The notes beneath the pieces were generated by a model that saw nothing but the letters and a program-made list of their open reading frames with translations, was not told the origin of the DNA and searched no databases. A stretch of 64,000 nucleotides of DNA from NCBI GenBank assembly GCA_008973525.1, contig WACJ01000193.1:434001-498000 (forward strand), in the 5' to 3' direction. This DNA is from Stenopsyche tienmushanensis. Taxonomy: Eukaryota; Arthropoda; Insecta; Trichoptera; Stenopsychidae. Shown here in pieces: positions 59,155 through 64,000 of the stretch (position 1 is the stretch's first letter; every line of letters starts with the position of its first letter). The position numbers were made by a program, and so were the translations under genes.

Positions 59155-61965
59155 CATGGTTTTATGTATTAAATAAAAATCGTTTTAAAATCATATATTT
59201 ATTCTAACTTTACATTTAAGCAGTAATCGACAATTCCAAAGTGTTAAAACTATAAAAAATATTTATGGGCATCTAAATGCTCTACATACTCTAGTATACT
59301 TATCGAATTCATTTCCAGAGGAGCAAGTTTTCAATGTTGGATCTCTACCAGTACCCAGACATTCTCTATATCTTCTGCAATCATTCGGATAGAAGAAATT
59401 TCCAGAACGTTCACATTTGTTATTGGCGTCCAAGCCAGTTTCAGGCGCTGTGCATCTACCATTTATATATTGCGTTCCGGCTCTACATGAGAAGATCTGT
59501 GGGAAAATTAAATCTTGACCTACTTCTTTTACGCAAATGTAGTAAAAAAGCGTGGTACCAGGGACGGGTCCTTCTGTTTCAGTGAACTCGCATGGTTTTA
59601 TCATTTCAGGGCATGTATTGTTTACTAGCACTCGCCGACATAATCCTGAATTTGGATCATAGCCATATCCGTTGATACATTCATAAGTACGAGGAGCGGC
59701 AATTACCGTTCCGTCGGCATTGTCTAGGCAGATGTGATATTTTTTACAGTCGAAGGGATTCGGATAAATGCCAACTTGACGGCATTTAAATTCATAATCG
59801 ATAATCGATGGTGAGCATTCAGGATTAGGATCTGGGCTACACAGGCCTGTTGACGGCTGGCAAGTTTCTAAACCCTCACATGTTCCAACAATAAATTTAT
59901 AAAATTCGCCGTTCATCAATTCAACGCACCTAACGCTCGTGTTACAATCGTCACACATATATCCATCCTGAATGCATTCTTTTTCACGTGGCAGAATTGA
60001 TCTGATGAACTCGGGCACGACCTTTCTTTCGTCGACGCCTATATCCGAAGCCAAACTCTGCAACAAAAGTTTTAAGAGATTCAGTGAAAAATTCAATTAT
60101 TTTTATATTGTGCTTTTGCAAGGATTATTTTTCAAAAGATAATTTCTCAGGATCCTATAAAGTTATCTGTCGATTTTAGTTAAGCACTGAGCTGAAAAAC
60201 TTTATTCGAACTTTATAGTTTTCAGCATTTACATACTATTTTTTGAGCATCTAAAGCTGAAACTACAAAACGTGCGGTTTTAAATAAGCGAAGGAGAGTA
60301 ACTTAAAACACAATTTGATGAGAATACTTGTTATTATCGGTATGATTAATTATAGGCATTCTATGAAAAATCGATTCAATCTATGGAATGAATTCCAGAT
60401 CAAATTGATCATACGAATTAATAAATTGAAGATATTACATAGAATGCAAATATAGATTGATTTAAAAATTAGCATTCCACTAAAACACTATAATACTTGT
60501 TTAGGCTAAGTGAAATTATATGGTCACTTACGAGGCTGATGGCGGATGTGAATATGAAGTACTTTAGTATCATTGTTGAGACAGCAAGGACTTGACTTTC
60601 TAAGCTGATTGCTCAAATGGTAATAATTCTTAAATGTTTTATTCGGAATGATAATTATCTTTATCGCGTAATCCATTTTTTTCAATCTAAGATTACAAAA
60701 GATATACAAAGGTTTCCAAATAATAAATCAAGCGGTAGCCAAGCGCATCGAATAAATATTTCGAATTTTACATAATAATGCAAAAGACGTCGAAAAGTGG
60801 ACGATTGGTTAATAATTGTTACAAAATTATTGAAAAAAGAGATTCAGCTGTAAAATTTTCTTAGATAAATTCCTATGTCAATCAAAAGCAATGATGCTGA
60901 GCTTTCAATACAGTTCATTTTCCGTTCGTTTTCATTTTCAGTTCACCGACACACAACAAAGTCATGCATTTAATATTTCATTAACATAATACCCAAAAGA
61001 AAAAAAAATGATTACTATTTGAACAAAAATGATCTCTTAAACCTCCATTTAATTTCGAAACAAAATCAATTATGTGATAACATAGCACATCAAATAGATT
61101 TTAATCTGGCATTGCTGAATAAATTGTTCGGCTAATATTTTTAAACGGCGTCTTTATCTTGACGCAGTATTGTCATATGATTACATACTTTTCAAACCGG
61201 TCATATAAACACTTACAAGGACAATGTATCCTTAATTGAAAACAAACGATGAGATTAGATACTTATCAATGTGGTTTTTCGATAAAATCGAATCTCGAAA
61301 ATCACTGAAAAATATTTTGATGACTTTTACGAAAAACGCAAGAGATGCATTAAAAACAATACGATGACGATCATTTTGATTGCTCGAATTGTATGCAAAT
61401 ATTTCACTTGTAAGAAATTATATCAGAAAGCTTACACTTCTTACATATCATGTAAAAGCTATCCGAAAGTATGGTAAATAATAAATACAAAAGACATATT
61501 TCTAAAACTACATTCATACATAATTTAACGAAAAGTCATTTATTTGACATTATAGCGCTACTATTTGTGCAATGATATTTATTACTTCTTCCATTAACAT
61601 ATGTAGGACTATCGCGATATTACTGTAAATGCTTTTATTTTAATTATTTTTAGGCACCTTCAAATATGTATATTCAATACGAATACTAAAATCATGCCTT
61701 ATGCTCTTAAAATCATCATCGTATTCTATGATATATTTTTTTCATTATTATTTTATTAATTATTATAAATATCATAGAAATTACATAAATGTTCTCTTCA
61801 ACTCACACAGATGTCGCTCAAAATTTATGTTGTATTGTAAAATTTATCAAGTGTTTGTTAATTTGATATAATCGATCTGGTATTCTCAAGCCTTCATCGA
61901 TTATCGAACTATGAATTCATATTAATATATATATCTTTATGGAATTTTTATGGCAAAATATGAAA
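59155..61965. repeat. Segmental duplication, right copy
   Basis: Counterpart of 53270-56890. It covers member 12, its intron and upstream DNA to TTTACATAATAATGCAAAA (about 60783). More diverged homology follows at about 60935-61060 and 61150-61280, then strong similarity at 61680-61915. A unique stretch of about 150 bp (60785-60930) stands where the left copy has about 1 kb. Confidence 0.85.
59263..60573 (-). CDS. Secreted four-module peritrophin-like protein, member 12 (tandem duplicate)
   Basis: Exon 1 is 60573-60532 (MILKYFIFTSAISL, GTAAGT), the intron 60531-60058 and exon 2 60057-59263, giving 278 aa. It has the same four modules as member 11. The mature N-terminus through module 1 and the linker to SIIDYEF is identical in protein. 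Module 2 has a few replacements (for example VGIYPNPFDC). Module 3 is strongly changed (EFTETEGPVPGTTLFYYIC, PQIFSCRAGTQYINGRC) and two residues longer. Module 4 is nearly identical again (NDCRRYREC, EFDKYTRVC). The intron is 47 bp longer than in member 11. A recent duplicate with uneven divergence. Confidence 0.92.
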
Positions 61966-62009
61966 TGTGTTTATGTATGTAATGAGAGTTCGTAATCGTT
62001 CCGTATACA

Positions 62010-62170
62010 TGTTCAGATATGGCGTCCGATTGCGAGGCGTCCTCTCGTCATGTCAGCGGTCCGAAAAACGGACCGGTTGGATACATAGACCTTGTGACTA
62101 CTCCGTCCTCTTTTAAAGCTTTTTGCGGCATTTTCGGGGATAAATGCGTACCAAAGTCTGTACGATCACG
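62010..62170 (+). mobile_element. R1-like LINE 3' fragment shared with 37.7 kb
   Basis: ATGGCGTCCGATTGCGAGGC, then GTCAGCGGTCCGAAAAACGG, matches the plus-strand LINE tail at 37737-37880 (ATGGCGTCCGATCGCGAGGC, GTCAGTGGTCCGAAATTCAG). Several replaced bases, no intact frame. Confidence 0.6.
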
Positions 62171-62214
62171 AAAACCTTTTAGTTTTTCGTTATAAAATCT
62201 GGCTAGTTTCTATT

Positions 62215-63830
62215 CCGCGCTCAGAGCGTAAATGGCCACTCGAATTTGAGAAGGAGCGTGTTCTTGCGGACATGGATATTCAATTCAAGTTATGCACTTT
62301 TGTTGAGCGTATTGGCATGGTCTGATTCCCAGCTCCTCCCGTAGGATATCGCTTTCGGTGCTCCATGTTGAGCAGACAACTGTCGTGTGTGCAGCATCGA
62401 CGTACTCCGCTCCGCAGTGGAGGCACTCCGGGCCGGTCTCTTTGCCTATTTTGTGTAGGTAGCTACCAAAATAGCCATGCCCGGTAAGTACCTAAATCAA
62501 GTGGTAGCATAGTTAATCGTGCTTTCTGTCCACCCAGATTCTTAGATTCAGTATTAGCTCGTACGTCCACCGACCTTTAGCGGAGTTGTCCCATCGGGGC
62601 TGCCACGCCGCCATGATCCTTTGCTTAGCGTTATTCCTGTCTTCACCTTTCTGCATTGCCTATCTCTCGTAAGCAAGCAGATCGATTGGCTGTATATTAA
62701 TCAGTACCAGGACGGCGTCTTCCGACACTGTGCGATATGCAGCAGCCACTCTGATTGGGCTCCTTCTCTGGACCCTGAACATGTTGAGCGTGCCGTACAA
62801 CAGTACCAAGTGCACTACCTCGTTGTAGAGTCGCCTCCTGCTTGTTTTTGGGCCACCAATGTTAGACATCAACCTGGATCAGATTCTCCGCGATGCTGGA
62901 CCGCCTTCTCTGTGTGGGTGACGAATCGGAGCTTGTCATCAATCTCCACCGCCAAATACCGAATGGATCTTGAGTATTTCATCTCGCAACCCCCGATCCT
63001 CAGGAGTGGGGGCGCAAGCTTTCTGCGTCTTGTGAAAAAGAGGGCCTCCGTTTTTTTGGACAGCGAGCCCCAGACCAGCTCCTGTCAGCCACTTCTTGGC
63101 CTTCCTTCAGCGCATCCTCGCAGGTCGTTCGCAGGATCTCCGTGGATTTGGCGATGACTAGTATGGTAACGTCATCAGCGAAGGCGACCATTTTGGCTCC
63201 GTCCATTAGTGGCGTCCTCAGCAGTTCGTCATAAATTATGTTCCACAGAGCAAGCACCAACCCCTGTTGAACGCCTGCAGTCACTCGTTTTTCTTTTCTC
63301 TCCCTGTCGGCGTCTTCATAGATAAGAGTTCTCCCGTACAGGTAGCTCTCTACCATTTTGGTGAGGTATGGTGGGGTGTCAATTTTCTTTAAGGCCCTGA
63401 GGATCAGGTGCCATCTTGCCGAGTTGAAGGCGTCTTGACGTCTAGCGCAATCATTATCGTGTGTCTACTGGCTTTTACGCTGCCACACCACGCTTGTTTC
63501 ACTTGTTGTTACGCGGAAGCCGTCCTGCTGTGTGAGGAGTCCTGTTTTAATATGCTGCTGGAGTCGCTGGAGGATAAGTCTCTCCAACAGCTTCTCTGCT
63601 AGGCAGGTATGGTATACTGTTAGCAGGAGGTTCAGGTCGGTATCGGCGACCAGGCCAATGACTACGTTTGGGACACCATCCAGTCCCGGAGCTTTATTGT
63701 GCGCCAGCCGCTTAATAGCTGTAACGAGCTCTCCCGTAGTAAAGGGGGGTCACATCTCATCATTCGCTAACCGGGATGGCTCCCATGTCTACCGGTGCTG
63801 GGTTCGGAAACAGTGCGACTGATCATGGAC
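62215..63830 (-). mobile_element. R1-clade LINE reverse transcriptase region (copy 3)
   Basis: The minus strand carries, in order, LAHNKAPGLDGVPNVV (about 63700), a block ending GFRVTTSET, a degraded motif A region, MVESYLYGRTLIYEDADRER, GVQQGLVLALWNIIYDELLR (for GVPQGSVLGPLLWN) and MVAFADDVTILV with the FADD box intact (about 63175). The thumb (LGVAVDDKLRFVTHTEK-like), then EVVHLVLLYGTL and RVAAAYRTVSEDAVLVL, and a zinc-knuckle ECLHCGAEYVDAAHTTVVC near 62430 follow. A few frameshifts and stops break it. It is longer and less decayed in the RT core than the copy at 1-2.2 kb and from a different subfamily. The 5' part probably lies beyond the window. Confidence 0.88.
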
Positions 63831-64000
63831 TCGATGTTTCCTGGATTACTCAGGAACGGATCCGTGGTCGCTGTCCGGAGCGGAGCAATTTGTATAATGG
63901 AAAATTGCTCCATTCCAGGGAAAATTTCCAATAAATACAAATAAATGGCTCATTCATGAATTGCTTCAAGCGGTTTTTACGCAATATAGAATTTCATAGA
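63831..64000. other. Window end, nothing recognised
   Basis: May be upstream LINE sequence; no motif seen. Confidence 0.3.

Noticed and set aside
62621..63157. 178-codon plus-strand frame
   Set aside because: Antisense to the reverse transcriptase, which has FADD and PGLDGVPN on minus.
1..64000. CRISPR array, operons, tRNA or rRNA genes
   Set aside because: None seen; the only direct repeats are minisatellite, microsatellite or transposon-derived, and tRNA-like motifs occur only as SINE heads.

Overview
This is AT-rich animal nuclear DNA, almost certainly from an insect. Genes are split by short introns with clean GT..AG borders. A family of secreted peritrophin-like (CBM14-type) proteins fills the window, and the repeats are those of insect genomes: R1-, Jockey- and RTE-type LINE remnants, several mariner fossils, hAT elements, a Tigger-like fossil, tRNA-headed SINE-like repeats and a solo LTR. 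I cannot name the order or species.

Layout. 1-4.8 kb is transposon debris: an R1-clade LINE on the minus strand, a mariner fossil, a fold-back element and a SINE-like copy. 4849-8584 (+) is a six-exon SLC7A4-type amino acid transporter, apparently complete (about 636 aa). From 9.86 to 60.6 kb lies a tandem family of secreted cysteine-rich proteins. Each intact member has a 13-15 codon signal-peptide exon (27 codons in one member if the upstream ATG is used), a phase-0 intron and one exon of about 255-275 codons holding four cysteine modules. Gene order by strand is three minus (10.7, 14.4 and 15.8 kb), six plus (25.4, 30.5, 35.2, 38.8, 40.8, 44.2 kb) and three minus (49.5, 54.6, 60.6 kb). Two minus-strand members at 13-16 kb are frameshifted or broken. 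The last two minus members sit in a duplicated block of roughly 3 kb. 61.9-64 kb is LINE sequence again.

The array's proteins should be secreted and chitin-associated (peritrophic matrix or cuticle). That role is known for the CBM14 family and only inferred here. Reading the cysteines across the array gives two structural predictions. Module 1 of most members carries an extra cysteine (the second C of a CxxC) that co-occurs without exception with a cysteine in the linker to module 2, and both are missing together in two members, so they probably form an added disulfide. Module 3 always lacks cysteines 2 and 6 of the six-cysteine pattern, which are a bonded pair in tachycitin-type folds. In the duplicated pair, amino acid replacements are concentrated in module 3 while the rest is nearly identical.

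The mobile elements are unusually readable. They include a LINE copy with a 16-bp target duplication and a 3'-terminal hairpin whose stem is conserved in another copy with different bases, two hAT elements with matching terminal repeats (one nested in a mariner fossil), an element with TTAA duplications and perfect 17-bp terminal repeats, a mariner deletion derivative with both ends, and two SINE-like families.
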